The notes beneath the pieces were generated by a model. That model was not told where the DNA came from and searched no databases. It worked only from the letters and a program-made list of their open reading frames with translations. Positions 17,697 to 26,745 of a DNA stretch of 64,000 nt are shown here, in pieces; position 1 is the stretch's first letter, and each line of letters opens with the position of its first letter. This DNA is from Haloarcula regularis (GTDB taxonomy: Archaea; Halobacteriota; Halobacteria; Halobacteriales; Haloarculaceae): NCBI RefSeq assembly GCF_029338315.1, contig NZ_CP119794.1, positions 3,162,001 through 3,226,000 of the forward strand, read 5' to 3'. The position numbers were made by a program, and so were the translations under genes.

Positions 17697-18602
17697 ATGG
17701 AACTCTCGGTAGTGGTCCCGACGCTCAACGGCCGCGAGGAGCTGGCCGGGTGTCTGGACGCACTCGCCGAGCACGTGCCCACAGCGGAGGTCGTCGTCGT
17801 CAACGGCCCCTCCGCCGACGGCACGACCGGAATGGTCCGGGACCGGGACGACGTCTCCGTTCTGGTCGAGATCGCGGACCGATCGGTCACCGTCGCCCGC
17901 AACGCGGGCATCGACCGGGCGACGGGCGACGTCGTCGCGATGGTCAACCAGGGACTGTCCGTCGAGGACGGCTGGCTCGGGGCGATCCGCGACGCTTTCG
18001 CCGACGGCTGTCACGTCCTGACCGGGCCGACACACCACCAGTTGCGCGCCGGGATGACCACCGAGACAAAGGAGTCACGGACCATCGCGGGTCGCGAGGT
18101 GACGTACTTCAACCCCGGCAACGTCGCCATCGAGGCCGACGTCCTCGCGGCGCTCGACGGGTTCGACGAGTACTTAGACGTCGGCGGGGCCCGGGACTTC
18201 GCCCACCGCCTGGCCGGCACCGGGTACGACGTCACGTGGGACACCGACATGAGCGTCAGCCGCGAGTTCGAGGCCGACGGGGGCGTCACGGAGACGGACT
18301 GGCGGTGGAAGTACCGCTCGCTGTCGTACCGGTTGCTGAAAAACTACGGCGTCCGGCCGACCGTCGCTCGTCGGATTACGAGTCACGCGGTCCGCGACGC
18401 CGTCGAGGCGCTGAAAGATGTCGCTCGCGGCGACACGGTCCCCTCGGAGTGGTTCGCGAACGGCCGGGACGTCGTCGAGGGCATCAAGACCGGCGGCCAG
18501 GACGGGGTCACCGCCCGGGTCCGGGACCGGTCCACTCGCCGCAACCCCAACGGGCGGTCGAAGCGGGCCGACCGGGCCGTCGCGGTCTACGACTGGCGGT
18601 AG
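17697..18602 (+). CDS. Glycosyltransferase family 2
   Basis: 301 residues. The GT-A start MELSVVVPTLNGREELAGCL and the nucleotide-sugar region VVVVNGPSADGTTGMV are present. NAGIDRATGDVVAMVNQGLSV occupies the place of the DxD-type metal site, with MVNQ in place of the usual Asp pair, and the acceptor-domain motif YFNPGNVAIEADVLAALDGFDE follows. The atypical DxD region is worth noting. GGAGGT lies 3 bases before the ATG, so this gene probably uses a Shine-Dalgarno site. It likely acts in surface glycan or N-glycan assembly. Confidence 0.8.
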   Translation: MELSVVVPTLNGREELAGCLDALAEHVPTAEVVVVNGPSADGTTGMVRDRDDVSVLVEIADRSVTVARNAGIDRATGDVVAMVNQGLSVEDGWLGAIRDAFADGCHVLTGPTHHQLRAGMTTETKESRTIAGREVTYFNPGNVAIEADVLAALDGFDEYLDVGGARDFAHRLAGTGYDVTWDTDMSVSREFEADGGVTETDWRWKYRSLSYRLLKNYGVRPTVARRITSHAVRDAVEALKDVARGDTVPSEWFANGRDVVEGIKTGGQDGVTARVRDRSTRRNPNGRSKRADRAVAVYDWR

Positions 18603-19412
18603 TCAGGGCGCGAGCTCGTCGACGACGCGCCCGGGATTGTTCGAGAACACCTTCGTCATCGCGTCCTCTGGCACGTCCAGGGTGAGAATCTCCATCACTG
18701 CCACGTTCGGGTGGACCGCCGGGGCGCCGCTCCCGAAGAGGACGCGGTCGGGGTGTTCGAGCACCGCTCGCTCGAGCTGGCCACGGTAACGGACGGCGCT
18801 CGTGTCGAGGTACAGCTGGTCGTGGGTGTCGAGCAGGTCGATGGCGTCGTCCATCAGGTCGCGTCGGAGCGGGTGGCCGCCGAAGTGCGCGAGGATGACG
18901 GGGAAGTCGTAGCCCAGCAGCGTCTCGGCGACCCGGGACGGAGGGAACGACTCGCCGCCGTGGACGAGGACGGGGAGAGACACCGACGCGAGTTCGTCCA
19001 GTACCTCCTCGTCCGGGAGGCCGTCCGTTGCCGGGTCGAGCTTGAACCCAAAGAAGCGGTCGTCGTAGGCGTACTGTTCGACGTCGGCCGGCGAGGTGTG
19101 TGACTCGTCGCGGCGGCTCGTGAGGTTCCGCAGCGTCGTCCCCGGCCCGGTGTCGAGACCGCGAACCCCGTTGATGCGCGCGAACGCGACCATCGGCCGG
19201 CCGACGGTCATCCTGGCGACCCCGTTGTTGGCCTTCAGGTACGAGCCGTCGCGCGGCCCCGGGTAGACGACGGCCCTGACGACCCCCGCCTGGTGCATCT
19301 CCCGCTCGAGTTGCTCGGGGTCCCCCACCCCGTCGCGGGGCCGTCGTTCCTCGTCGGGTTCGAGACGGGCGTGGACGTCGACCACCCGGAAGTCGTGCTC
19401 CAGCTCCAGCAT
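18603..19412 (-). CDS. Amidohydrolase-family (TIM-barrel) hydrolase
   Basis: 269 residues. VVDVHARLEPD at the N-terminus corresponds to the first metal motif, DxHxR rather than DxHxH. LPVLVHGGESFPPS and VILAHFGGHPLRRDLMDDA supply later histidines, and LYLDTSAVRYRGQLERAV and RVLFGSGAPAVHPNVAVMEI match the end of amidohydrolase_2 members. The Ser-Gly at GSGAP replaces the usual GSD aspartate. The stop abuts the glycosyltransferase stop exactly. The substrate is unknown. Confidence 0.75.
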   Translation of the reverse strand: MLELEHDFRVVDVHARLEPDEERRPRDGVGDPEQLEREMHQAGVVRAVVYPGPRDGSYLKANNGVARMTVGRPMVAFARINGVRGLDTGPGTTLRNLTSRRDESHTSPADVEQYAYDDRFFGFKLDPATDGLPDEEVLDELASVSLPVLVHGGESFPPSRVAETLLGYDFPVILAHFGGHPLRRDLMDDAIDLLDTHDQLYLDTSAVRYRGQLERAVLEHPDRVLFGSGAPAVHPNVAVMEILTLDVPEDAMTKVFSNNPGRVVDELAP

Positions 19413-19543
19413 TCTACCCGACTGTGGACCCTTCGCTGTATTAATTCATCGGACGCCCGGCCGTTGTGGGCGGCACGGAGCGGCCCGTCCCCGCACTCAT
19501 CTGACAGACGGCGGGGGGTTCCGGGCTCGGCCGTTCGGAAAGG

Positions 19544-19551
19544 TTTATATA
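19544..19551 (+). promoter_or_regulatory. Strong TATA box of the thermosome gene
   Basis: TTTATATA at 19544-19551 is preceded by a purine-rich BRE (CGGAAAGG). Transcription should start about 25 bases downstream near 19573, giving a short leader of about 15 bases before the ATG at 19589. It is among the best promoter matches in the window, as expected for an abundant chaperonin. Confidence 0.7.
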
Positions 19552-19588
19552 GAACCGCTTACGATGATTTAGGTGAGGTTACACACAC

Positions 19589-21169
19589 ATGTCATCTGGC
19601 CAGCGACGCATGGGCGGCCAGCCTCTTTTCATCCTCAGTGAGGACGCCCAGCGTACACACGGGAAGGACGCACAGTCGTCGAACATCTCGGCCGGCAAGG
19701 CCGTGAGCGAGTCGGTACGGACCACCCTCGGTCCCCGCGGCATGGACAAGATGCTGGTCTCCGACAGCGGCGACGTCGTCATCACGAACGACGGCGCGAC
19801 GATCCTCGGGGAGATGGACATCGAGCACCCCGCCGCGCAGATGATCGTCGAGGTCGCCGAGACCCAGGAAGACGAGGTCGGCGACGGCACGACGACGGCG
19901 TCCGTGCTCGCGGGCCAGCTGCTCGCGAAGGCCGAGGACCTGCTGGACGACGACGTCCACCCGACGACCATCGTCGAGGGGTACCACACGGCGGCCCAGC
20001 TGGCAAACGATGCCATCGACGAGGTCGTCCTCGACGCCGACCTGGACGACGAGCGGCTCGTCGAGGTCGCCGAGTCCGCCATGACCGGCAAGGGCACCGG
20101 CGACGTCGAGGCCCACCGCCTCGCCGAAGTCGTCGTCGAGGCCGTCAGCCACGCGAAGACCGAGGACGGCGTCAACCGCGACAACATCGAGATCCACACC
20201 CAGACGGGCGCGGCCTCATCGGCCACCGAACTCGTCGAGGGCGTCATCATCGACGAGACGCCCGCCCACGACAACATGCCCCGGTCCGTCGAGGACGCCT
20301 CTATCGCCGTCCTCGACTTCGAGCTCGACGTCCGCGAGAGCAACATCGACGCCGAGTACAACGTCTCCAGCGTCGAGGATCTCACCGCCGCGCTGGACGC
20401 CGAGGAAGAGGAACTGCAGGGCTACGCCCAGGCCATCGTCGACGCCGGCGTCGACGTCGTCTTCACGACCGAGGACGTCTCCGACCGCGTCGCCTCCAGC
20501 CTCGCGAAGGCGGGCGTCCTCGTCGAAGAGGGTCTCCCGATGAAACAGACAAAGAAGGTCGTCAACGCGACCGGCGCCAAGCGCATCGGCTCCATCGACG
20601 ACCTCTCCGAGGACGTCCTTGGCCACGCCGACAGCGTCGAGGTCCGGAAGCACGGTGACGAGGAGTCGACGGTCATCACGGGCGGGGCGACCGCCGAGGC
20701 CGTCACCATCTTCGCCCGCGGCTCGACCGACCACGTCGTCGACGAGATCGAGCGAGCGCTCGAGGACGCCCTCGGGGTCACCGTCGCCGCGCTGGACGCC
20801 GGCGGCGTCGTCCCCGGTGCCGGCGCGACCGAGATCGCCATCGCGGACCACATCCGCTCCGAGGCGGCGTCCATCGAGGGCCGCAAGCAGCTCGCCGTCG
20901 ACGCGTTCGCCGACGCCATCGACGTGCTGCCCCGCACGCTCGCCGAGAACACCGGCCTGGACGCCATCGACGCGCTCGTCGACCTGCGCGCCCGCCACGA
21001 GAGCGAGGGCATCGCCGGCATCATCAGCGAAGGCCAGACCGGCATCATCGGCGACCCCGTCGAGTACGGCATCCTCGACCCCGCCGCCGTCAAGCACGAG
21101 GCCATCGAATCCGCCACCGAGGCGGCGACGATGATCGTCCGCATCGACGACGTCATCTCGTCGTCGTAA
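19589..21169 (+). CDS. Thermosome subunit (group II chaperonin, CCT/TriC type)
   Basis: 526 residues. An ATP-driven protein-folding chamber subunit. The N-terminal stretch is [20 protein letters not shown]. Equatorial ATP-binding motifs are [22 protein letters not shown] and [15 protein letters not shown]. Apical and lid domains occupy the centre, and the C-terminal equatorial motif is [20 protein letters not shown]. Haloarchaea carry several paralogues; which one this is cannot be settled from sequence alone. Confidence 0.95.
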   Translation: MSSGQRRMGGQPLFILSEDAQRTHGKDAQSSNISAGKAVSESVRTTLGPRGMDKMLVSDSGDVVITNDGATILGEMDIEHPAAQMIVEVAETQEDEVGDGTTTASVLAGQLLAKAEDLLDDDVHPTTIVEGYHTAAQLANDAIDEVVLDADLDDERLVEVAESAMTGKGTGDVEAHRLAEVVVEAVSHAKTEDGVNRDNIEIHTQTGAASSATELVEGVIIDETPAHDNMPRSVEDASIAVLDFELDVRESNIDAEYNVSSVEDLTAALDAEEEELQGYAQAIVDAGVDVVFTTEDVSDRVASSLAKAGVLVEEGLPMKQTKKVVNATGAKRIGSIDDLSEDVLGHADSVEVRKHGDEESTVITGGATAEAVTIFARGSTDHVVDEIERALEDALGVTVAALDAGGVVPGAGATEIAIADHIRSEAASIEGRKQLAVDAFADAIDVLPRTLAENTGLDAIDALVDLRARHESEGIAGIISEGQTGIIGDPVEYGILDPAAVKHEAIESATEAATMIVRIDDVISSS

Positions 21170-21288
21170 GACGGCTCCTCGCACCCGACCCGTCCGTCGT
21201 ACACCCGGCACTCTCTCCCTTCTTTCGCCGCGAAAACACGCTCCACACAGTCGTACCCGGGTCGGCGGCCGACCCGGATCCCGTCCGG

Positions 21289-21480
21289 TTACTCGACGAC
21301 CGACAGCGTCCCGGTCCGACACTTCGAGCAGCGCACGCGGGTCGACTCGATGAAGACGGTCCCGCAATCAGCACACTCGTACAGTCGCGCTTTCGGCACC
21401 GACAGCGGCACCTCCACGTCCTCCGGCACATCCTCGTGCCGTCCGAAGGCCCCACCGATGTAACTCTTCAGGCTGAGCAT
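21289..21480 (-). CDS. Small zinc-ribbon protein
   Basis: 63 residues, starting MLSLKSYIGGAFGRH. Two CxxC knuckles, ECADCGTVF and RCSKCRTGTL, are 15-20 residues apart and form a zinc ribbon. The role is unknown. Upstream ATGs in frame (21510) give a hydrophobic extension (MIVLSLVLCV) that is less likely. It follows psmB on the same strand after 93 bases and could be co-transcribed. Confidence 0.65.
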   Translation of the reverse strand: MLSLKSYIGGAFGRHEDVPEDVEVPLSVPKARLYECADCGTVFIESTRVRCSKCRTGTLSVVE

Positions 21481-21573
21481 GACACATAATACGAGTGACA
21501 AGACTATCAAGGTATCGAATGGTACAAAAACGGACGTAAGCGGCTGTGAACCGGTACCGTCGCGCCGGACGCG

Positions 21574-22266
21574 TCAGGCGGCCGACGCGTAGTCGCCGAA
21601 GGCGTCGATGTCGACGCCGTCGGCGGTGATCTCGGCGACGACGACGCCGTTGCCCGACCCGGTGTCGCGCTCTGCGGCCGCGGTGACTGCACGGATGGCG
21701 AGCGCGCGGGCGTCCTCGATGCTCATCTCGGGGTCGTACTCGCCCTCGATGGTCCCCGTGGCCACCATCGTCCCGGAGCCGGTGACAGTGTAGTCGTCCT
21801 GCAGGACGCCGCCGGCGGGGTCGATGCTGTAGACGTGGCTGCCCTCCTCGTCGACGCCGCCGATGATGGGATTGATGGCGAAGTACGGGCCGCCACGAGC
21901 GAAGTTCCCGGCCAGGGTCGCCAGACCGTGGATCGACATCGTCTCGTCCCGGCGGACCTCATAGAGGTTCGCCTCGGCGCGCATCGAGCGGATGAACGAC
22001 TGTGCGCCGCCGACGCTGCCGACGAGGGTCATCGCCGCCGTCGGGTGGATCTGCTCGACCTTGGTGACCTGCTTGTTCGAGACGAAGCGCCCGCCCAGCG
22101 AGGCGCGTCGGTCCGTCGCGACGACGACGCCCGCCTCGGTGCTGATACCGACGGTGGTCGTCCCCGTCTTGACGACGGCCTCGTCGTCCTCGGTCCCCTC
22201 GTCGGCCGGGATGGACCCGACCTCGGGCTCGTAGGCGTCGGTCAGGCGGTTCTCGGGGTCGTACAT
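21574..22266 (-). CDS. psmB: Proteasome beta subunit
   Basis: The catalytic subunit of the archaeal 20S proteasome. 230 residues with a propeptide of about 35 residues ending KTG; the mature N-terminal nucleophile is Thr36 in TTTVGI. ATDRRASLGG carries the conserved Asp/Arg, and the Lys lies in SNKQVTK. SGNGVVVAEI near the C-terminus carries the glycine-rich family signature. The start codon overlaps the psmA stop by one base (TGATG), indicating translational coupling. Confidence 0.95.
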   Translation of the reverse strand: MYDPENRLTDAYEPEVGSIPADEGTEDDEAVVKTGTTTVGISTEAGVVVATDRRASLGGRFVSNKQVTKVEQIHPTAAMTLVGSVGGAQSFIRSMRAEANLYEVRRDETMSIHGLATLAGNFARGGPYFAINPIIGGVDEEGSHVYSIDPAGGVLQDDYTVTGSGTMVATGTIEGEYDPEMSIEDARALAIRAVTAAAERDTGSGNGVVVAEITADGVDIDAFGDYASAA

Positions 22267-23000
22267 CACTCCTCACCTCCGAGCTCGAACTCGGCAAGAC
22301 GGTCCGAAACCTCGGCCTCGGGGAGCGTGCTGAACTGCTCGCTCTCGACGTCGATGGTCGCGATATCGACGCCCGTCGGGTCGAGGCCGTCGTCGTTGAT
22401 GGAGGCCAGCGCCCGGAGCGCGAGCTCGATGCCGCCCTCGAGGTCCAGGCCCTCCGCGTACTCGTCCTCGAGGAACCGCTGGATGTCCTCGCGCGACCCG
22501 CCGATGGCGACGGCCTGCCACTCGTAGGGCGTCCCCGAGGGATCCGTCTCGAAGAGGCGGGGTTCGCCGTCCTCGATGCCGCCGACCAGCAGGGCGACCC
22601 CGAACGGGCGTGCGCCGCCAGTCTGGGTGTACTGCTGGATGTAGTCGGTGACTTCCTTCGTGAGCGCCTCGACGGAGGCGGGTTCGTCGTAGCGCAGGCG
22701 GTTGACCTGGGCCTGGCGTCGGGCCACGTCGATGAGCTGTCGGGCGTCGGCGACGTGACCGGCGCTGGCGACGCCGACGTGGTCGTCTATCTCGTGGATC
22801 TTCTCGATGCTGTCGCGCTCGATGAGTGGCGAGCGGGCGTGCCGGTCCGCCGCCAGTACCACACCGTCGGCCGTCCGGATGCCGACGCTCGGTGTGCCAC
22901 GCTTGACGGCTTCACGGGCGTACTCGACCTGGTAGAGGCGGCCGTCCGGGGAGAAGATGGTTATCCCGCGGTCGTAGGCCTGTTGTTCGTTTCCTTGCAT
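22266..23000 (-). CDS. psmA: Proteasome alpha subunit
   Basis: Forms the outer rings and gate of the 20S proteasome. 244 residues: N-terminal gating region MQGNEQQAYDRGITIFSPDG, signature RLYQVEYAREAVKRGTPSVG, and GGARPFGVALLVGG typical of alpha subunits. The ATG at 23000 is chosen over one seven codons upstream because the family starts MQG. A TATA box (minus-strand CTTATATAA, 23040-23048) lies about 40 bases upstream. It is followed directly by psmB. Confidence 0.95.
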   Translation of the reverse strand: MQGNEQQAYDRGITIFSPDGRLYQVEYAREAVKRGTPSVGIRTADGVVLAADRHARSPLIERDSIEKIHEIDDHVGVASAGHVADARQLIDVARRQAQVNRLRYDEPASVEALTKEVTDYIQQYTQTGGARPFGVALLVGGIEDGEPRLFETDPSGTPYEWQAVAIGGSREDIQRFLEDEYAEGLDLEGGIELALRALASINDDGLDPTGVDIATIDVESEQFSTLPEAEVSDRLAEFELGGEE

Positions 23001-23039
23001 TGTGTGTACTCTGTGTTTCACCCGAGGTTAGGGCTTCAG

Positions 23040-23048
23040 TTATATAAG
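23040..23048 (-). promoter_or_regulatory. TATA box of psmA-psmB
   Basis: On the minus strand this reads CTTATATAA, a strong archaeal TATA box. It predicts a start near 23018 and a leader of about 18 bases before psmA. The pth2 gene also ends close by (23075), on the same strand. Confidence 0.65.
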
Positions 23049-23074
23049 CCACCCCACGCTGGCAATTCTCGCCG

Positions 23075-23413
23075 TCAGTACAGCGAGAGGTCGCCGGTGA
23101 CCCGGTCGACGAGGTCGTCCTCGGCCGGGCCGACGGCGAGTGCCGTCACGGTACCGGGTTCCAGCTGGGTGTGGCCCGCATCCCTGACTATCGCATGGGG
23201 CAGGCCCTCGCGCTCCGCGCGGTCGGCGAGTTCGAACAGCTCGGACTCGCTCGTCGCCTTGAGGACGACCTTCTTCTGGCCCTCGCCCTTCCAGGCGGTG
23301 CGGGCCTGCCGTCCGGTGTCCTCGTAGGCCGACAGGGACGCGTGTGCGACCTGGGCGGCGAGTTTCCCCTCGCCCATGCCGATGTCGGCCCGTGCGACGA
23401 TGGCCTGCTTCAT
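23075..23413 (-). CDS. pth2: Peptidyl-tRNA hydrolase, archaeal type (Pth2)
   Basis: Recycles peptidyl-tRNA. 112 residues, the normal Pth2 size. Signature regions: [26 protein letters not shown] (residues 1-26), [15 protein letters not shown] and the catalytic-loop region [22 protein letters not shown] with the family's TQ and G residues. It lies upstream of psmA on the same strand with a 74-base gap that contains the psmA promoter. Confidence 0.93.
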   Translation of the reverse strand: MKQAIVARADIGMGEGKLAAQVAHASLSAYEDTGRQARTAWKGEGQKKVVLKATSESELFELADRAEREGLPHAIVRDAGHTQLEPGTVTALAVGPAEDDLVDRVTGDLSLY

Positions 23414-23520
23414 ACCCGCTCATAGACGGCCGCGCTTAAGGCACCGTCGGAGCACCGACCCGGTTGCACGTACCACAGGGTACATACGGTGTCGGTGTGG
23501 ACCCACCGAGAACAGACCCG

Positions 23521-24222
23521 ATGCTCCGTACACTGCTGGTTCGCCCCGCCGAGTTCTTCGAGGGGCGGCGCGACGACCTCAACGGCGTGACCGGCGGCCT
23601 CGTGATGCTTGGGTTCGCCGTGGCTACCACCGCCGTGGCCGCCGTGGTCCTCTTTGCACTGACGCGGGCTGTCGAGGGGACGACGACCGTCCCGAACCCC
23701 GACCGGCCGGCAGCGTCGGTCTGCTCGGACGAGTCCCCGCCGGCGGCCTGTCGCGAACCCGCCGAGGTCACCGTCGACGTCGGCGCGCTCGTCTGGGGGA
23801 ACGCCGTCGACGCGCTGCCGCTGCTGTTTGTGGGCCTCGTGGCCGGGGCGCTCCTCCTGGCGGTCGTCCTCTATTTCGGCGCGAAACTCGCACGGGGGAG
23901 CGCGGGATTCGGGGCGACGGTGGAGGTTACCGCCTGGGGACTGCTGCCGACGTTCGTCGCCGTCGTCGTGGGCGGGGCCCTGCTCGTCGTCTTCGCCGTG
24001 CAGACCGACCTCACCGTCGCCGACCCGGACCGGGTGGCCGCCGCGTTCCGGCCGATACAGACCGGTCTGCAGGGACTGACGCTCCTGCTCGTGCAAGTCG
24101 CGGGCGCGGCCTGGCAGGCGTACGTCTGGGCGGGCGGACTCCGGGTCGCCCATCGACTCCACCGCATCGGGGCCATCGCGCTGGCCGTCATCGTCGCGAC
24201 GCTCCCGGTGGTGTTGTTGTAG
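23521..24222 (+). CDS. Yip1-domain membrane protein
   Basis: 233 residues. MLRTLLVRPAEFFEGRRDD is the typical Yip1 N-terminus (LxxPxxFF). Five hydrophobic segments follow (VMLGFAVATTAVAAVVLFAL, LPLLFVGLVAGALLLAVVLY, GLLPTFVAVVVGGALLVVFAV, TLLLVQVAGAAWQAYVWAGGL, GAIALAVIVATLPVVLL). An extracytoplasmic loop has two cysteines (SVCSDESPPAACRE), perhaps a disulfide. ATG 23521 is used; the frame to 23464 adds unlikely residues. The function is unknown. Confidence 0.75.
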   Translation: MLRTLLVRPAEFFEGRRDDLNGVTGGLVMLGFAVATTAVAAVVLFALTRAVEGTTTVPNPDRPAASVCSDESPPAACREPAEVTVDVGALVWGNAVDALPLLFVGLVAGALLLAVVLYFGAKLARGSAGFGATVEVTAWGLLPTFVAVVVGGALLVVFAVQTDLTVADPDRVAAAFRPIQTGLQGLTLLLVQVAGAAWQAYVWAGGLRVAHRLHRIGAIALAVIVATLPVVLL

Positions 24223-24240
24223 CCCCCGACAGGGCGACGC

Positions 24241-24990
24241 TCAGGCGACCTCGCCCGGCACCTCGGTGAGCGCCGTCCCGTTGTGACGGACGCTGACCTG
24301 GAAGGTAGCGTTCTCCTCGACCGACGCGAAGTCCATCGTCACGGAGAAGGACCCGTCGTCCTGGACGACGGCGGGTTCCTGTCGCAGGAAGGGGTTGGCC
24401 GAGTCGGTGCTGCGCACCCGGACCGTCAGTTCGCTGCCGGCCCCGACGTCGGTCGTCCCACGAATCGTCTGGTCGGCGGCCGCGTCGACGGTGAGCCGGT
24501 CGCCCTCGTGTACGATGTGGGTCCCCGGTGCCGGCGTAGGCTCGGGGGTCGATTCCGCGCTGACCGAGGCGTCTATCCGGGCGGTGCGGTTCGCCAGGGC
24601 GCCGGTGTCGTTCCGGACGACGACGGTGGCAGTGGCGTTCTCCTCGACGCCGCGGAGGTCGAAGCTCGCCGCGAAGGTCCCGTTCTCGCGGACGGTCGCC
24701 GACTCCGTGTAGAGGAACGGCGAGGCGCTGTCGGTGCTCTTGAGCCGGACCGTCAGGTCGGTCCCCGCCGCGACCCCGGTCGTGCCACGGACGGTCTCGT
24801 TCGCGGTGGCCCGGAGGACGAGGGACTCGGCGCCCGGCTGGATCGCCGTCTCGTTCGGGGCCGCGGCCGGCGCTGGCTGGCCGGAGTGGACCTCGTCGCC
24901 GGTGACAAGGGGGACGCCGACGGCGGCGCCGGCGAGGACCAGCGCCACGAGCCCCAGGCCCGCGACGACGGCGACCCGGTGACTGTTCAT
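24241..24990 (-). CDS. Exported surface protein with two BGTF-type repeats
   Basis: 249 residues. An N-terminal hydrophobic segment (VAVVAGLGLVALVLAGAAVG) serves as signal or anchor. Two similar ~85-residue beta domains follow, matched through LRATANETVRGTTGVAAGTD / VDAAADQTIRGTTDVGAGSE and LKSTDSASPFL / VRSTDSANPFL, each ending in VEENAT. They resemble the BGTF surface domain of haloarchaeal surface glycoproteins. The ATG at 24990 is used because the upstream extension would read through intergenic DNA. Confidence 0.75.
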   Translation of the reverse strand: MNSHRVAVVAGLGLVALVLAGAAVGVPLVTGDEVHSGQPAPAAAPNETAIQPGAESLVLRATANETVRGTTGVAAGTDLTVRLKSTDSASPFLYTESATVRENGTFAASFDLRGVEENATATVVVRNDTGALANRTARIDASVSAESTPEPTPAPGTHIVHEGDRLTVDAAADQTIRGTTDVGAGSELTVRVRSTDSANPFLRQEPAVVQDDGSFSVTMDFASVEENATFQVSVRHNGTALTEVPGEVA

Positions 24991-25191
24991 CGACGCACCT
25001 CCCGGTGTCTGTGGTCTGTTGTCCGATACGACTGGTCGTCCGCTGGAGTGGCTGGGCGGCTGAACTGCATACACGGTGGAACTGACGCGTGTCGGACATA
25101 ACCTTCCTCGTGGCTCAAAGCCGAGTTGAAGCAACCGGTAGGGCCACGCCGAGGCGGGAGGTTTAGGTACCGCCTGGCGCTACCTCGGGTA

Positions 25192-25779
25192 ATGATACTC
25201 TCGGACGCCGACATCCTCCGCCGCCTGGAGGCGGGCGACCTGGTCGTCGAACCGCTCGACGACCCGGATATCCAGATCCAGCCCGCGAGCATCGACCTCC
25301 GGCTCGGCAGCCAGTTCCTCGAGTTCCAGCACGCGAACATCCCGTGTATCCACCCGAACTCCGAGTCCGAGGTCGGCGAGTACGTCGAGGAGACGGAGAT
25401 AGAAGAGGGCGGGGAGTACATCCTCCACCCCGGCGACTTCGTGCTGGGGACGACCCACGAGCGCGTCGAGATCCCCGACGACCTCATCGCCCACGTCGAA
25501 GGGCGGTCGTCGCTGGGCCGCCTCGCCATCGTCGTCCACGCGACTGCCGGTCTCTGTGACCCCGGCTACGAGGGCCAGATCACGCTCGAACTCTCGAACC
25601 TCGGGACCGCACCGGTCGCGCTCACGCCCGGCATGCGCATCTCCCAGCTGACCTTCACGGAACTGAAGACCCCCGCAGACCGCCCGTACGGGGAGGAACG
25701 CGGCTCGAAGTACCAGGGCCAGCGGGGACCACAGGCGAGCAAGATACAGGGCGACAGGGAGTTCGGAGGCGACCAATGA
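25192..25779 (+). CDS. dcd: dCTP deaminase
   Basis: Deaminates dCTP to dUTP for thymidylate synthesis. 195 residues: [48 protein letters not shown], the catalytic motif [20 protein letters not shown] and [11 protein letters not shown]. The ATG at 25192 follows GTTTAGG by about 30 bases. The last five codons and stop (FGGDQ) are repeated 68 bases downstream with synonymous changes. The HTH-ThiN gene follows 69 bases later. Confidence 0.95.
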   Translation: MILSDADILRRLEAGDLVVEPLDDPDIQIQPASIDLRLGSQFLEFQHANIPCIHPNSESEVGEYVEETEIEEGGEYILHPGDFVLGTTHERVEIPDDLIAHVEGRSSLGRLAIVVHATAGLCDPGYEGQITLELSNLGTAPVALTPGMRISQLTFTELKTPADRPYGEERGSKYQGQRGPQASKIQGDREFGGDQ

Positions 25780-25847
25780 GATCCGGCGCCCGCGGCTGCC
25801 TGTTCGAGTCTCGGCTGCGAACGAGTGTGTTCGGTGGGGACCAGTAG
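25762..25847 (+). repeat. Duplicated dcd coding end around a 50-base insert
   Basis: Codons for FGGDQ plus a stop occur at 25762-25779 (ending TGA, in dcd) and at 25830-25847 (ending TAG). 13 of 18 bases match and every codon change is synonymous. The 50 bases between include a weak GTTCG/CGAAC stem (25802-25822). The same layout as at mfnA and the PIN gene suggests a common process. Confidence 0.5.
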
Positions 25848-25848
25848 C

Positions 25849-26745
25849 ATGCGCTTCATCGAGGAGATCGTCGTCGACGACTTCCTCCCGACGTTCCGAT
25901 CGCTGTTGGCCGACGCGCTCCGGGAGCGCGGGCTGACACAGTCTGAGGTGGCGGACCTGCTGGGCATCAGTCAGAGCGCCGTCTCGAAGTACGTCCACGG
26001 CGACGTCGAGCGGAACCCGGCGCTGCTGGATCACCGTGGCCTGGCCGACCTGGTCGAGCGACTGGCCGACGGCCTCGCGAGCGGCGAGATGACGCCCGTC
26101 CAGGCGCTCGTCGAGACGGAGGTGTTCATCCGCGAACTCGAACAGGGCGGCCTGCTCGCGACGCTCCACGAGGAGGCGGTGCCGGAACTGGCCGCGTACG
26201 ACACGGGCTTTGCCGTCCACGACCCGGACTCGGAACTGCGCGCCGCCGAGCGGACGCTCTCGTCGGTCCGGCGGGGCCTCTCGGCGCTGGAGAACGCCAG
26301 CGGGTTCGCCTCGCTCATCCCGGCCGTGGGGTCGAACCTCGTCGAGGTGCTGCCCGGCGGGGACGGTATCGACGACGTGGCGGCGGTCCCGGGCCGGATT
26401 CTGGACGTGAAGGGGCGCGCGACGATCCCCGCCGACCCCGAGTTCGGGGTGAGCGAACACGTCGCGACGGTGGTACTGGCCGCCCGTGGGGCCGACAGCG
26501 ACGCCCGCGCCGCGCTCAACGTCAGGTACAACCCGGACGTCGTCGCGGCGCTGGAAGCGGCGGGCCACGAGGCCGTCGAGTTCGACGCCGAGGCCGACCT
26601 GGAGACAGCCGTCGCAGGGGCGCTGGCGGAGCACCCGGACGCGGACGTGCTCTACCAGACTGGTGGAATGGGCATCGAACCCGTCGTCTACCTGCTCGGT
26701 GCGGACGCCCCGACCGTCGCCGCGTGGGCGCGGGACCTCCTGTGA
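25849..26745 (+). CDS. HTH-ThiN regulator of thiamine genes (ThiR-like)
   Basis: 298 residues. An N-terminal XRE-type helix-turn-helix (LTQSEVADLLGISQSAVSKYVH, about residues 30-55) is fused to a C-terminal ThiN domain. ThiN is the archaeal thiamine-phosphate-binding/synthase domain, with LIPAVGSNLVEVLPGGDGIDD, ILDVKGRATIPADPEFGVSE and YQTGGMGIEPVVYLLG. HTH-ThiN fusions are predicted thiamine-responsive repressors in archaea. thi4 lies 2.2 kb away with an inverted repeat over its expected transcription start, fitting that role. The stop overlaps the next gene by 4 bases (GTGA). Confidence 0.85.
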   Translation: MRFIEEIVVDDFLPTFRSLLADALRERGLTQSEVADLLGISQSAVSKYVHGDVERNPALLDHRGLADLVERLADGLASGEMTPVQALVETEVFIRELEQGGLLATLHEEAVPELAAYDTGFAVHDPDSELRAAERTLSSVRRGLSALENASGFASLIPAVGSNLVEVLPGGDGIDDVAAVPGRILDVKGRATIPADPEFGVSEHVATVVLAARGADSDARAALNVRYNPDVVAALEAAGHEAVEFDAEADLETAVAGALAEHPDADVLYQTGGMGIEPVVYLLGADAPTVAAWARDLL

